Assembly: GCF_003173335.1 (NCBI RefSeq)
Contig: NZ_QGMZ01000039.1
Span: forward strand, 1 to 64,000
Origin: Methanospirillum stamsii
GTDB lineage: Archaea > Halobacteriota > Methanomicrobia > Methanomicrobiales > Methanospirillaceae
DNA: 64,000 bases
Direction of reading: 5' to 3'
Part shown: positions 8,635-17,168 of the stretch, one piece after another
Numbering within the stretch: position 1 is the stretch's first letter
Layout: every line of letters starts with the position of its first letter
Program-made: the position numbers and the translations under genes
The notes under the pieces: generated by a model
Databases searched by the model: none
What the model was told of the DNA's origin: nothing
The model's input: the letters and a program-made list of their open reading frames with translations, nothing else

Positions 8635-9816
8635 TTAAAAATCGGTCATGATTCTGAACTGATCAATCTCTTCCTTATTAAGCTGCTCAAGGAATTCTTC
8701 TGCAGCATGCCGGACATCTTTGCTTGCCGTTATTGCTCTTCCGACAACAAGAATATCTGCTCCGGTCTTCAGAGCCTCTTTAACAACAGGAACACGGATA
8801 CCACCAGCAGTTGCAACAAGCAGTTTTCCACCTGCAGCTTTCTTGATGTCACCTATGTTACCCCATGCATGGGAGGTATGTTCTGCATCAATTGCACGGT
8901 GAAGTTCAACAATATCAGGCTTTACCTTCAGTCCTGCAATAAGTCCGACCGGATCTTCAACATTGAGCATATCGATAACAGAATATATTCCAGTCTTTCT
9001 TGCCTCAACAATTGCTTTCTCAATGGTGGAGGACGGGGCAAGACCAGACATCACAACTGCATCTGCAGAAGAATCTGCTGCCATACGTGCCTCAAGATTT
9101 CCGGTATCAAGGATCTTCATGTCAGCGACAATGAAGGCATTTGGCTTTATTGCACGAATCTCACTGATAACCTGCAGACCAAACTTCTTAATAAGCGGGG
9201 TTCCTGCTTCAATGATCAGATGGTCATTCTCAGGGAGGGATGAGAGAACTGCTCTGAGTTTACCCATGTCAACAATGTCGAGTGCAACCTGAAGATATGG
9301 CGGATCCCAGAGGCGCGGAACCTTAAAGCCCATTACTGCATGAGCTGCGCGATCTTTTTCATTAATAAGGGTCTTCTCATCGGGGAATTGTTCAAATGCA
9401 CGGGAAATTGCAAGTTTGGTAGCCCCATAATTGTACCGGTAAATCCGGTTGTAATCTTTTGCTGACGGATGCAGGAACGCACTTGCCAGAATGCAAATTT
9501 CATTTATGTCAGATTTACCAAAAGCCCCTTCCTCAACCGAATCGGCAACAGCTTTTGCAATTGCTGCCTGAACCGGACCGAACATCTGGTTAACCTGTCC
9601 CTCATGCTTTAAGGTAACTTTAGGAATAACCACAGTCGCTGGTTTGGTAAGCAGATTCGGACGTATTACAGCCAGAAGAGGAGTATGTCCGGCTGAAAGA
9701 TTTGAGAGGGCATTCGCAAATGCCATCCCGACCGGACCGTTTTTATCACCGACGATCAGGTCAACATGAGCCAGTTCAGCACCTTCGCCGATCAGAGCTT
9801 CGCCTATCAGATACAT
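8635..9816 (-). CDS. fae-hps: Bifunctional formaldehyde-activating enzyme / 3-hexulose-6-phosphate synthase
   Basis: A 393-residue fusion. Residues 1-160 are Fae (MYLIGEALIGEGAELAHVDL, with His-18 in the catalytic region and DKNGPVGMAFANALSNLSAGH), which condenses formaldehyde with tetrahydromethanopterin. Residues of about 170-385 are Hps, an orotidine-decarboxylase-type barrel with VADMKILDTG, SGLAPSSTIEKAI and GGIRVPVVKEALKTGADILVVGRAI. It interconverts hexulose-6-phosphate with ribulose-5-phosphate and formaldehyde. In archaea lacking the oxidative pentose phosphate route the fusion makes ribulose-5-phosphate for nucleotides while trapping the formaldehyde on the C1 carrier. The start has GGAAGG upstream and a TATA box at 9851. 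It is monocistronic. Confidence 0.96.
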   Translation of the reverse strand: MYLIGEALIGEGAELAHVDLIVGDKNGPVGMAFANALSNLSAGHTPLLAVIRPNLLTKPATVVIPKVTLKHEGQVNQMFGPVQAAIAKAVADSVEEGAFGKSDINEICILASAFLHPSAKDYNRIYRYNYGATKLAISRAFEQFPDEKTLINEKDRAAHAVMGFKVPRLWDPPYLQVALDIVDMGKLRAVLSSLPENDHLIIEAGTPLIKKFGLQVISEIRAIKPNAFIVADMKILDTGNLEARMAADSSADAVVMSGLAPSSTIEKAIVEARKTGIYSVIDMLNVEDPVGLIAGLKVKPDIVELHRAIDAEHTSHAWGNIGDIKKAAGGKLLVATAGGIRVPVVKEALKTGADILVVGRAITASKDVRHAAEEFLEQLNKEEIDQFRIMTDF

Positions 9817-9850
9817 AAGATAACCTTCCCGTATATCTCAGCGACCACAG

Positions 9851-9858
9851 TATAAATC
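9851..9858 (-). promoter_or_regulatory. TATA box of fae-hps
   Basis: Minus-strand GATTTATA lies 35-42 bases before the ATG at 9816, so the transcript should have a leader of only about 10-15 bases plus the ribosome binding site. Confidence 0.5.
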
Positions 9859-9906
9859 AACCATGGAAGAAAAAGTCCTATGACATAAATGGCTTTTTAA
9901 AAGAGG

Positions 9907-10066
9907 TGGGGTCGGTGAGATTTGAACTCACGATCGACGGGTCTCTCCGATATGCATCAGTGCTCCAACGGGTCATCACCAAATCAGCAGACCCATTTGT
10001 CATCATCTACACCGGAATGCAAAGACCGCTGGAGCCCGTCGCCATGCCGGACTAGGCCACGACCCC
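9907..10066 (-). tRNA. tRNA-Trp (CCA) with an 86-base intron at 37/38
   Basis: The acceptor strands GGGGTCG (10066-10060) and CGACCCC (9914-9908) pair fully, with A73 at 9907 and no encoded CCA tail. The T arm is GTGAG-TTCAAAT-CTCAC. The anticodon stem is ACGGG/CCCGT and the spliced loop reads CTCCAGA, giving anticodon CCA. The intron is 9943-10028. The splice sites form a standard bulge-helix-bulge: helix CTCC/GGAG flanked by the 3-base bulges AGC and AGA, cut after the second base of each. A TATA-like GTTTAAATC at 10094-10102 lies about 30 bases upstream. The intron contains a box C/D guide RNA. Confidence 0.95.
9957..10006 (-). ncRNA. Intronic box C/D guide RNA for tRNA-Trp positions 34 and 39
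   Basis: Inside the tRNA-Trp intron, in order on the minus strand: box C ATGATGA (10006-10000), box D' CTGA (9987-9984), box C' GTGATGA (9979-9973) and box D CTGA (9960-9957). By the D+5 rule, the guide before box D (TTGGAGC) pairs with GCTCCA plus intron bases of the precursor and selects C34. The guide before D' (GGGTCTG) pairs with CAGACCC, continuing to position 43, and selects C39. The same arrangement is established for the tRNA-Trp intron of Haloferax volcanii (2'-O-methyl C34 and U39); here position 39 is C and the guide matches it. Confidence 0.88.
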
Positions 10067-10157
10067 TGTGCTCATATAGGTAGTCTGAAAGCTGATTTAA
10101 ACATTATGATCATCAGTAGCGACAGATAAATTCTCTTAGCGTCTACCTGTGAGAATA

Positions 10158-11873
10158 ATGGAATCAAAGGCCACCCCCGAACTGAGTTATGCCTGTGGCA
10201 CTGCCGACTTTCCTCTGCTGGGACAATCGATTGGTGAAATGCTCAATGAAATTGCAGACAGGTATCCTGAAAATGAAGCGCTTGTATCCCCACAGCAGGA
10301 TATCAGATTAACCTATAATCAGTTTCGGGATGAGGTGGATAAGGTTGCCCGCGGCCTCATGGCCCTTGATGTCAACAAAGGAGATCGTGTCGGCATTTGG
10401 GCTATGAATTATGCGGAATGGATTATAGTCCAGTTTGCTACTGCAAAAATCGGCGCGATAATGGTCAATATCAACCCCTCGTACCGGACCTTTGAACTGG
10501 AATATTGTCTGAAACAATCCGAGATCAAACTACTCATTCTTCAGGGGAGGTTTAAAACATCAGATTATGTCGGGATGTTCTATGAAACCTGTCCGGAAGC
10601 ATACGAATCAAGACCCGGACGCATCTTATCTGAAAAATTTCCGTTCCTGAAAACGGTAGTTTTTATGGGGGATATCCCATACAATGGCATGTTTCAGTGG
10701 GATGAATTGCTGAAAAAAGCAGAACGAATCAGTCAGGATGAACTCATTGAACGGGAAAAATCTCTTGATTTTGATGATGCGATAAATATCCAGTATACTT
10801 CCGGAACAACCGGGTATCCAAAAGGTGTCGTACTCACCCATCACGGAGTTTTAAACAACGGATATATTATCGGAGAAGGAATGGGTTTTACTGAAAAAGA
10901 CAGATTGTGTATCCCTGTTCCGTTTTATCATTGTTTTGGCATGGTTCTTTCAAATATGGCATGTTTGTCTCATGGATCTACCATGATAATCCCGGGCCCG
11001 GCTTTTGATCCGGGTGAGGTGCTCCGGACCATCGAAGCAGAACGCTGCACCGCAGTCCATGGTGTGCCAACGATGTTTATCGCAGAACTCAGACACCCCG
11101 ATTTTTCAAAATTTGATCTTCGATCTCTACGAACCGGGATTATGGCAGGTTCCCCTTGTCCCATCGAGACGATGAAGGAAGTTGCAACAAAGATGCATAT
11201 GTCCGAGATAGTCATTGTCTATGGCCAGACAGAACTCTCACCTGGTGTGACCATGACAACAACCCATGATCCCCTGGACAAGCGGGTTACAACCGTTGGA
11301 CGAGTCTTTCCCCATACTGAAATCAAGATCATTGATCCGGAAACCAAAAAGATAGTTCCACGGGGTGAAATCGGAGAGATCTGTGCGAGAGGATACATGA
11401 CCATGCGGTGTTATTATAACAACCCGACTGCTACCAGGCAGGCAAAAGACGAACATGGATGGGTTCATACCGGAGACCTTGGATCATTCGATCCTGAAGA
11501 ATTCGTTCATATTGAGGGCAGACTCAAAGACATGGTCATCCGAGGCGGTGAAAATATTTATCCACGTGAAATCGAGGAATTTTTACACCAGCATCCAAAA
11601 ATCGCAGACGTATATGTAATCGGAGTTCCGGATGAGAAATATGGCGAGGAACTCATGGCATGGATAAAATTAGAAGAGGGGGCATCCCTGACCGAAGAAG
11701 AGATTCAGAACTATGCTGACGGCAAGATTGCACGATATAAAATACCAAAATATTACGCCTTTGTGGATACTTTCCCAATCACCGTGTCAGGAAAGATCCA
11801 GAAATTCAAGATGAAAGAAATGGGTATTGAAATGCTGGGTCTTCAGGATGTAGCGAAAATTAAAACGGCATAA
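10158..11873 (+). CDS. Acyl-CoA synthetase (AMP-binding, FadD-like)
   Basis: The 571-residue enzyme belongs to the ANL superfamily, which activates a carboxylic acid with ATP to an acyl-adenylate and then transfers it to CoA. Visible motifs are the P-loop YTSGTTGYPKGVVLTH, the VYGQTELSPG core, HTGDLGSFDPE, and RLKDMVIRGGENIYPREIEE at the hinge. The catalytic lysine motif is ITVSGKIQKFKMKEM near the C terminus. Overall similarity is to medium/long-chain acyl-CoA ligases. The substrate is unknown, and the role in a methanogen could be fatty acid salvage. ATG 10158, preceded by GTGAG, is chosen over GTG 10149. Confidence 0.88.
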   Translation: MESKATPELSYACGTADFPLLGQSIGEMLNEIADRYPENEALVSPQQDIRLTYNQFRDEVDKVARGLMALDVNKGDRVGIWAMNYAEWIIVQFATAKIGAIMVNINPSYRTFELEYCLKQSEIKLLILQGRFKTSDYVGMFYETCPEAYESRPGRILSEKFPFLKTVVFMGDIPYNGMFQWDELLKKAERISQDELIEREKSLDFDDAINIQYTSGTTGYPKGVVLTHHGVLNNGYIIGEGMGFTEKDRLCIPVPFYHCFGMVLSNMACLSHGSTMIIPGPAFDPGEVLRTIEAERCTAVHGVPTMFIAELRHPDFSKFDLRSLRTGIMAGSPCPIETMKEVATKMHMSEIVIVYGQTELSPGVTMTTTHDPLDKRVTTVGRVFPHTEIKIIDPETKKIVPRGEIGEICARGYMTMRCYYNNPTATRQAKDEHGWVHTGDLGSFDPEEFVHIEGRLKDMVIRGGENIYPREIEEFLHQHPKIADVYVIGVPDEKYGEELMAWIKLEEGASLTEEEIQNYADGKIARYKIPKYYAFVDTFPITVSGKIQKFKMKEMGIEMLGLQDVAKIKTA

Positions 11874-11876
11874 CTA

Positions 11877-12548
11877 TTAAAGCCATTTTTTTTGTTTAAA
11901 GTACTCATATTCATATGTCCAGTCATCCTTTCGAAAAGTAACAAGTTCTTTCATTCTTTGAAGCATTGCTTCGTGTTCCTTTTGCTGATCAGGAAAAGAA
12001 GTTTTTAAGGCAATAGCATCAGCCAGGTCCATCCCAAGTTTATAAGAACTCTGAACTGCATGTTTGAATGTTTCATCACCTTCTGAAAGGTTTGCACCAA
12101 CTCTGCCAACCACAGATGCCCCCATAATAAATAGAGAATGATTAAGATAGTCAGCAACCTCCTGTGAACCAGAACCCCCGGCGGTAGAGACAGCTGCAGA
12201 ATATTTCCCAAGTAACCGCTGACAATGAACTGTATCGGCCATCCTGTCAAGGAGTGTTTTCATTTTCGCCGTCACATTATTGATATAATTGGGACTGCCA
12301 AGGATTATACCGTCTGATTCAAGTATAATTTCATAGATATCAGGGAATTCATCCATAAGAACACAGGTTCCTGTCTTATAACATGAATCACAGGCCGTGC
12401 AATATTCAATCTCGAAATCATAGAGATTCAGGTGGACAGTCTCACTTTTTTTTTCTTTTGCTCCTTTCAACGCCGCTGACAGGAGAAGATCTGTATTACT
12501 ATTCTTCCTCGGACTGCTGTTGATACCAACAACCTTCATATAATTCAT
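11877..12548 (-). CDS. Iron-sulfur flavoprotein / FMN reductase family (paralogue)
   Basis: A 223-residue flavodoxin-fold protein. MKVVGINSSPRKNSNTDLL binds FMN phosphate, CTACDSCYKTGTC is the C-x2-C-x2-C-x5-C cluster motif, and IILGSPNYINNVTAKMKTLLDR is the second flavin loop. It ends with a charged extension of about 40 residues (MLQRMKELVTFRKDDWTYEY) absent from the paralogue at 4939-5496. It is probably an electron carrier or reductase for oxidants or quinones. It is convergent with the acyl-CoA synthetase gene, only 3 bases apart. The start could be either of two ATGs, at 12548 or 12539. Confidence 0.82.
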   Translation of the reverse strand: MNYMKVVGINSSPRKNSNTDLLLSAALKGAKEKKSETVHLNLYDFEIEYCTACDSCYKTGTCVLMDEFPDIYEIILESDGIILGSPNYINNVTAKMKTLLDRMADTVHCQRLLGKYSAAVSTAGGSGSQEVADYLNHSLFIMGASVVGRVGANLSEGDETFKHAVQSSYKLGMDLADAIALKTSFPDQQKEHEAMLQRMKELVTFRKDDWTYEYEYFKQKKWL

Positions 12549-12588
12549 AAATGCCGTAAAAAAAGATAAAAGAATGGATCAAAATCAA

Positions 12589-13269
12589 TCAGGGTTTTAT
12601 CTTTCCAAGTAAATTATCAATAACCTCCGGACTCTTTTCTTTTAATCCCCATCCAAAGAACAGTATTATTGAGCCACCTATTCCAAGACTGATTCCCCAT
12701 GATAGCGGGACAATAAAAGCATATATTATATCCAGATTCAGATTTAACTGTGTTAATGCCAGCACAACGATAACAAAATACAGAAAGATTCGCAGAAAAG
12801 CAATCACAGGTCTGATAAGTTCTATCTCTGCACTCTCCCCAATTTTGGCCATAAAATCCGCAAAATAATCAACCAGTAATAATCCAACAAACAGAATCAG
12901 AATAAATGCAATAATATGCGGGATATATGCCAGGATTCCAGTTAAGATTCCCTGTAAAGATTCGATCTGTAAAGTGTCAGCAGCTGACATGATAGCAAGC
13001 AGATAAACGATTATCCGAACTAAGTAATCTGTTGCAACAGATAGAGAACATTCTGATTCTGACAATGCTTTACCAATTGTTGTAGCTTCAAAACCTTTTT
13101 CTAATCCGGATTTACTGACAATCATAGAACCCAGTTTACCTAAAAGTCTTCCAGCTATCCAGCCCACTAACAGGATTATCAGAGCTGCAATAACAAAGGG
13201 GAAAACATCGGCAATAGTAGTTATTGTCGCATTCAGGGGATTTGCCACCATAGTTACAATATCAGTCAT
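12589..13269 (-). CDS. Membrane protein with mechanosensitive-channel-type TM helix
   Basis: About 226 residues with four to five hydrophobic segments. VFPFVIAALIILLVGWIAGR followed by LLGKLGSMIVSKSGLEKGFE matches the conserved TM helix repeat (Pfam TM_helix, PF05552) found in MscS-related proteins of bacteria and archaea. IPHIIAFILILFVGLLLVDYF is a second copy. The cytosolic MscS beta domain is absent, so channel function is uncertain. ATG 13269 with GGTGG upstream is preferred to 13341. Confidence 0.72.
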   Translation of the reverse strand: MTDIVTMVANPLNATITTIADVFPFVIAALIILLVGWIAGRLLGKLGSMIVSKSGLEKGFEATTIGKALSESECSLSVATDYLVRIIVYLLAIMSAADTLQIESLQGILTGILAYIPHIIAFILILFVGLLLVDYFADFMAKIGESAEIELIRPVIAFLRIFLYFVIVVLALTQLNLNLDIIYAFIVPLSWGISLGIGGSIILFFGWGLKEKSPEVIDNLLGKIKP

Positions 13270-13455
13270 AATTGCCACCAAGTAGGGATAGGTAAAATCA
13301 TTATATATAGTTAATGTGGAGTTTATCCGAACTATACCCAACTTCGATCATCCACAAAGATCATAAATCCATGTTACTGTGTAACAAGGGTTATTCACTG
13401 TCCCTGCCAACCATTATGTCATAAACATCCTCTTGGATGTTCAGGATATCTTGTT

Positions 13456-14745
13456 ATGTTCTGGGATGAGGCAATAGAGACGATAAAACCGGCAGAATTA
13501 CGAATTCTTCAGGAAAAACGTCTGCGAGAAACAATAACCCGATGTATGAAGGTTGGTTTTTATCAGGAGATGTTCCGAAGAGAAGGAATAAATCCATCAG
13601 ACATTCGTACTCTGGATGACCTGAAAAAAATACCATTTACACGGAAAAGTGATCTCAGGGAAGGATACCCGTTTGGATTCATGGCAGTACCTCTTCAAGA
13701 GGTAGTCCGGATTCACACAACATCAGGAACCACCGGAAAACCTACTGTTGTGGGTTATACTAAAGGAGATATTGAGAACTGGTCCGGTCTTATTGCCCGT
13801 AATCTTACCATGATAGGGCTTACTAATCAGGATGTATTCCAGAATATGGTCAATATGGGGATGTTTACCGGAGGGCTGGGTTTCCATTATGGATCAGAAA
13901 AGGCAGGAATTACCACATTGCCTGCCGGAACGGGAAATACCAAGCGTCAGATTGAGATGATCCACGACTTTGGTGTAACAGCAATCCACTGTACACCCAG
14001 TTATGGTCTGCATCTTGCTGAAGCTGCCACAGAAATGAAAATGGATCTCTCATCACTCAGGATAGGAATATTCGGAGCTGAACCCTGGTCTGAAAAGACA
14101 AGAAATGAATTGCAGAAAAAACTTGGTGTTGAAGCTTTTGACAGTTATGGGATGAGTGAACTGTACGGACCAGGAGTAGCATTTGAATGTCCGGAGCATA
14201 AAGGACTACACATCTGGCACGATTCATATCTTGTGGAGATCATTGATCCTGTGTCCGGGAAAACCTTAGGTCCTGGAGAGCGTGGTGAACTGGTTGTGAC
14301 TCCACTCGTAAAAGAAGCAATGCCACTTCTGCGTTACCGGACAGGAGATATTACCATGATCATGGAAGACGCGTGTCCATGTGGAAGAGGTCCAAAACTG
14401 GCACGGTTTACCGGAAGAAGCGATGACATGCTTGTAATCAGAGGTATTAATGTGTTCCCAAGCCAGATTGAACATGTTCTGCTTGCAATACCCGAAGTAG
14501 GCAATCACTATATGGTTTATGTTGACCGGATAAACCATATGGATGAGATGACGATTGAAGTTGAGGTCTCCCGTGATAATTTCCATGGAGAACTTGCTGA
14601 TTTAAAGAAAGTACAGAATAAGGTGATAAAATCACTTCGGGATGTACTGGAACTTAGAACCACCGTCCACCTGGTGGAACCTGGAACACTACCACGGTTT
14701 GAAGGAAAAGCAAAACGAGTTGTTGACAGGCGGGGTGCAGACTGA
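13456..14745 (+). CDS. Phenylacetate-CoA ligase family enzyme, first copy
   Basis: The 429-residue PaaK-type ligase has the P-loop TTSGTTGKPTVVGYT near residue 90. Other motifs are DSYGMSELYGPGVAFECPEH, RYRTGDITMI, a CPCGRG zinc-like motif, GRSDDMLVIRGINVFPSQIE, and the C-terminal PGTLPRFEGKAKRVVDRR with the catalytic lysine region. The family activates aryl acids such as phenylacetate or indoleacetate with ATP and CoA. In methanogens these ligases often sit beside indolepyruvate oxidoreductase genes; those are not here. The stop overlaps the start of the next ligase by one base (TGATG), so the two are translated from one message. Confidence 0.92.
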   Translation: MFWDEAIETIKPAELRILQEKRLRETITRCMKVGFYQEMFRREGINPSDIRTLDDLKKIPFTRKSDLREGYPFGFMAVPLQEVVRIHTTSGTTGKPTVVGYTKGDIENWSGLIARNLTMIGLTNQDVFQNMVNMGMFTGGLGFHYGSEKAGITTLPAGTGNTKRQIEMIHDFGVTAIHCTPSYGLHLAEAATEMKMDLSSLRIGIFGAEPWSEKTRNELQKKLGVEAFDSYGMSELYGPGVAFECPEHKGLHIWHDSYLVEIIDPVSGKTLGPGERGELVVTPLVKEAMPLLRYRTGDITMIMEDACPCGRGPKLARFTGRSDDMLVIRGINVFPSQIEHVLLAIPEVGNHYMVYVDRINHMDEMTIEVEVSRDNFHGELADLKKVQNKVIKSLRDVLELRTTVHLVEPGTLPRFEGKAKRVVDRRGAD

Positions 14746-16046
14746 TGCGATGTTGGGATCCGAGAATTGAGGAGATGCCAAAAGAAGAACTTCAAAAACT
14801 TCAGTTCAAACTCTTAAAGACCCTCATTTATAAAGTATACAGTTTTTCTCCGTTTTATCATAAGCGCATGAAAGAGGCGGCAGTTCATCCGGATGATATT
14901 ACCTGTCTTTCAGACATAAAGCGCCTTCCTTTCATGTTTAAAAAAGACCTTCGGGACACATACCCTGATGGGATGATCATGAGTGAACAGGAAGAACTGG
15001 TCAGATATCATGTATCATCAGGAACTACCGGAAAACCCACGGTTGTAGGATATACAAAAAATGATATCTATAACTGGTCTGAATCACTTGCACGTGGCCT
15101 GACTTCAGCAGGTATCGGACGCGGTGATGTCATGCAGGTGAGTTACGGATACGGGCTTTTTACCGGGGGACTTGGTCTTCATTATGGAGCTGAACGTATT
15201 GGAGCAACGGTTCTTCCAACATCGGTGGGAAATACAGAGAGACAGATAGAACTTATGCAGGACCTCCGGGTAACGGCAATTGCCTGTACACCTTCATACC
15301 TTCTGCACATGGGTGAAGTCGCAGACAAAATGGGTGTTTCTATTAAGAATAATACTCTTCTTCGTAAAGCCATTGTCGGAGCAGAACCCTGGAGTGAACA
15401 GATGCGCATAAGAATTAGGGACTGGCTCGGGGTTGATGCATATGATGTGTATGGGACAAGTGAACTTTCCGGACCGCTTTTTTGTGAATGCGAATATCAA
15501 CAGGGATTTCACGTATGGAGTGACCTGATTTATCCTGAAATACTGGATCCAGATACACAAGAGCCCCTTCCACCCGGCAAACGTGGAGAACTCGTAGTTA
15601 CAATGCTCCAAAAAGATGGTCTTCCGATCATCAGATATCGAACAGGAGATATTACCACTATTAGAGAAGAACCATGCCCTTGTGGGAGAACTCATCCAAG
15701 GCTTGAACGTCTTTCCGGAAGAGTAGATGATATGCTTATCATCAGAGGTATCAATGTTTTTCCAAGCCAGATTGAACATGCATTGCTTGGAATACCCGAT
15801 GTTGGTGAGCACTTTATGATCGAAATCGACCGGAAAGGTGCCCTGGATGAAATGCTTATCAAAGTTGAACTTGCCAAGGAAGCATTTTCAGATAAGATTG
15901 CTGATCTCATACATACAAAGAAAAATGTGGAGAAGACACTTAAAAATGCGTTAAATGTGCAGGTTTCTGTTGAACTGACCGAACCTGGAACACTTCCACG
16001 GTTTGAAGGTAAAGCAAAACGTGTTATTGATCGGAGATTGATATAA
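14745..16046 (+). CDS. Phenylacetate-CoA ligase family enzyme, second copy
   Basis: A 433-residue paralogue of the preceding gene with the same motif order: SSGTTGKPTVVGYT, DVYGTSELSGPLFCECEY, RYRTGDITTI, CPCGRT, GRVDDMLIIRGINVFPSQIE and PGTLPRFEGKAKRVIDRR. The two enzymes differ around the acid pocket (MGMFTGGLGFHYGSEK against YGYGLFTGGLGLHYGAER), so they may prefer different aryl acids or form a heteromer. It is translationally coupled on both sides: TGATG with the first copy, and an ACT gene beginning directly after its stop codon. Confidence 0.92.
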   Translation: MRCWDPRIEEMPKEELQKLQFKLLKTLIYKVYSFSPFYHKRMKEAAVHPDDITCLSDIKRLPFMFKKDLRDTYPDGMIMSEQEELVRYHVSSGTTGKPTVVGYTKNDIYNWSESLARGLTSAGIGRGDVMQVSYGYGLFTGGLGLHYGAERIGATVLPTSVGNTERQIELMQDLRVTAIACTPSYLLHMGEVADKMGVSIKNNTLLRKAIVGAEPWSEQMRIRIRDWLGVDAYDVYGTSELSGPLFCECEYQQGFHVWSDLIYPEILDPDTQEPLPPGKRGELVVTMLQKDGLPIIRYRTGDITTIREEPCPCGRTHPRLERLSGRVDDMLIIRGINVFPSQIEHALLGIPDVGEHFMIEIDRKGALDEMLIKVELAKEAFSDKIADLIHTKKNVEKTLKNALNVQVSVELTEPGTLPRFEGKAKRVIDRRLI

Positions 16047-16481
16047 ATGAATTGTGAACAGTATATGATCCGCCAGATTTCTCTTTTTTCAGAGAATAAA
16101 CCTGGAAGACTTGCTGCATTAGCAAAAGCCTGCCAAGAAGAGAACGTGAACATACTGGCATTCTCAATTGCAGAGGCAGATGGTTTCGGAGTTATCAGGG
16201 TTCTTGTAGATAAGCCTGATGTTGCGTTTTCAAGACTGACTGCACTGGGTTTTAATGTTGCATTTACTCATGTGATCGCAGTGCTGATGCGAGATGAACC
16301 TGGGGGTTTGTTCGAAATTGCCTCAAAACTCAGTGATGCGGGAATCAATATAGATTATTCATATGCATTTTCCGGCAAAAACAAAGCGATCCTTATTTTA
16401 CGGGTAGACAAGGTTGAAGAGGCTATAAAACTTCTGCTTTCACATTCCTTCACCCTTATCGCTACCGACTCAATCCAATAA
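16047..16481 (+). CDS. Tandem ACT-domain protein coupled to the PaaK ligases
   Basis: The 144-residue protein has two ACT modules. The first is IRQISLFSENKPGRLAALAKACQEENVNILAF and the second is FTHVIAVLMRDEPGGLFEIASKLSDAGINIDY. ACT domains bind amino acids, and proteins of this layout regularly accompany PaaK-type ligases, which suggests sensing of an aromatic amino acid. The ATG immediately follows the TAA of the second ligase, with GGAG just upstream inside that gene. It is the last gene of the operon; a T-tract follows. Confidence 0.88.
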   Translation: MNCEQYMIRQISLFSENKPGRLAALAKACQEENVNILAFSIAEADGFGVIRVLVDKPDVAFSRLTALGFNVAFTHVIAVLMRDEPGGLFEIASKLSDAGINIDYSYAFSGKNKAILILRVDKVEEAIKLLLSHSFTLIATDSIQ

Positions 16482-16491
16482 ACTTTCTCCC

Positions 16492-16497
16492 TTTTTT
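16492..16497 (+). terminator. T-tract terminator after the PaaK-PaaK-ACT operon
   Basis: A run of six T (CCCTTTTTTCGCC) lies about 10 bases after the ACT stop codon, with no hairpin, as is usual for archaeal termination. Confidence 0.4.
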
Positions 16498-16547
16498 CGC
16501 CATACCAAAACAATACCTTTATTGATTTGTGAGAAGATTTCCCTTCA

Positions 16548-17096
16548 GTGAAAATTATGACTATACCGAAGCGGGTGCTGATTGTAATTGCACCGGAAAA
16601 ATTCCGTGATGAAGAGTTATCTGAACCGATAAAATATCTGGAAAAAGCAGGAATTGACTATGATATCGTGTCAACCAGGACCGGACTTGCGATAGGGATG
16701 CTGGGTGGAAAGATCCTTGTTGAAAAGACAATTCGGGATATTGGAGTATCGGGTGTTTCGGGTTATGCAGGCATCATTATTATCGGTGGAGGAGGTTCTC
16801 CGGACTATCTCTGGGATGATAAAAACCTCCATGAGATAATCAGAGAATTTGACAGCCAGAAAAAGACGATATCTGCCATATGTCTTTCTTCAGTAGTCCT
16901 CGCAGAAGCCGGAATTGTAACCAAAAAACAAATGACCGTCTGGAATGACGATACTGCCATTGCCAGAATTAAGAAAGGGGGAGGTATCTATAAAGCAGAA
17001 CCTATTGTCGTCGACGGGAGAATTATCACAGCAAATGGGCCTCCAGCAGCTGCAGGTTTTGGTGAAAAAATTGTTAAATCAATTATGGCACAGTAA
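16548..17096 (+). CDS. DJ-1/PfpI family protein
   Basis: A 182-residue class I glutamine amidotransferase-like protein. It has KRVLIVIAPEKFRDEEL with the conserved glutamate, GYAGIIIIGGGGSPDYLWDD, and the nucleophile elbow ISAICLSSVVLAEAG, whose cysteine lies in the family position. The usual following His is Leu. TVWNDD and ITANGPPAAAGFGEKIV complete the fold. Members are proteases, deglycases or chaperone-like stress proteins; the activity cannot be assigned. The start is either GTG 16548 or ATG 16557. A T-tract follows at 17107-17112. Confidence 0.85.
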   Translation: MKIMTIPKRVLIVIAPEKFRDEELSEPIKYLEKAGIDYDIVSTRTGLAIGMLGGKILVEKTIRDIGVSGVSGYAGIIIIGGGGSPDYLWDDKNLHEIIREFDSQKKTISAICLSSVVLAEAGIVTKKQMTVWNDDTAIARIKKGGGIYKAEPIVVDGRIITANGPPAAAGFGEKIVKSIMAQ

Positions 17097-17106
17097 TAAA
17101 CTCTCC

Positions 17107-17112
17107 TTTTTT
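17107..17112 (+). terminator. T-tract terminator after the DJ-1/PfpI gene
   Basis: A run of six T (CCTTTTTTG) lies about 10 bases after the stop codon. Confidence 0.35.
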
Positions 17113-17168
17113 GTTTAAGAACAAACCAGAGAGTATTAAATAAAATAAAAGAAAAGGGTATTGAGGGT

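Noticed and set aside
8593-9243. A 216-codon plus-strand frame within fae-hps
   Set aside because: It is antisense to a well-supported metabolic gene, has no recognisable domain and no promoter in that direction.
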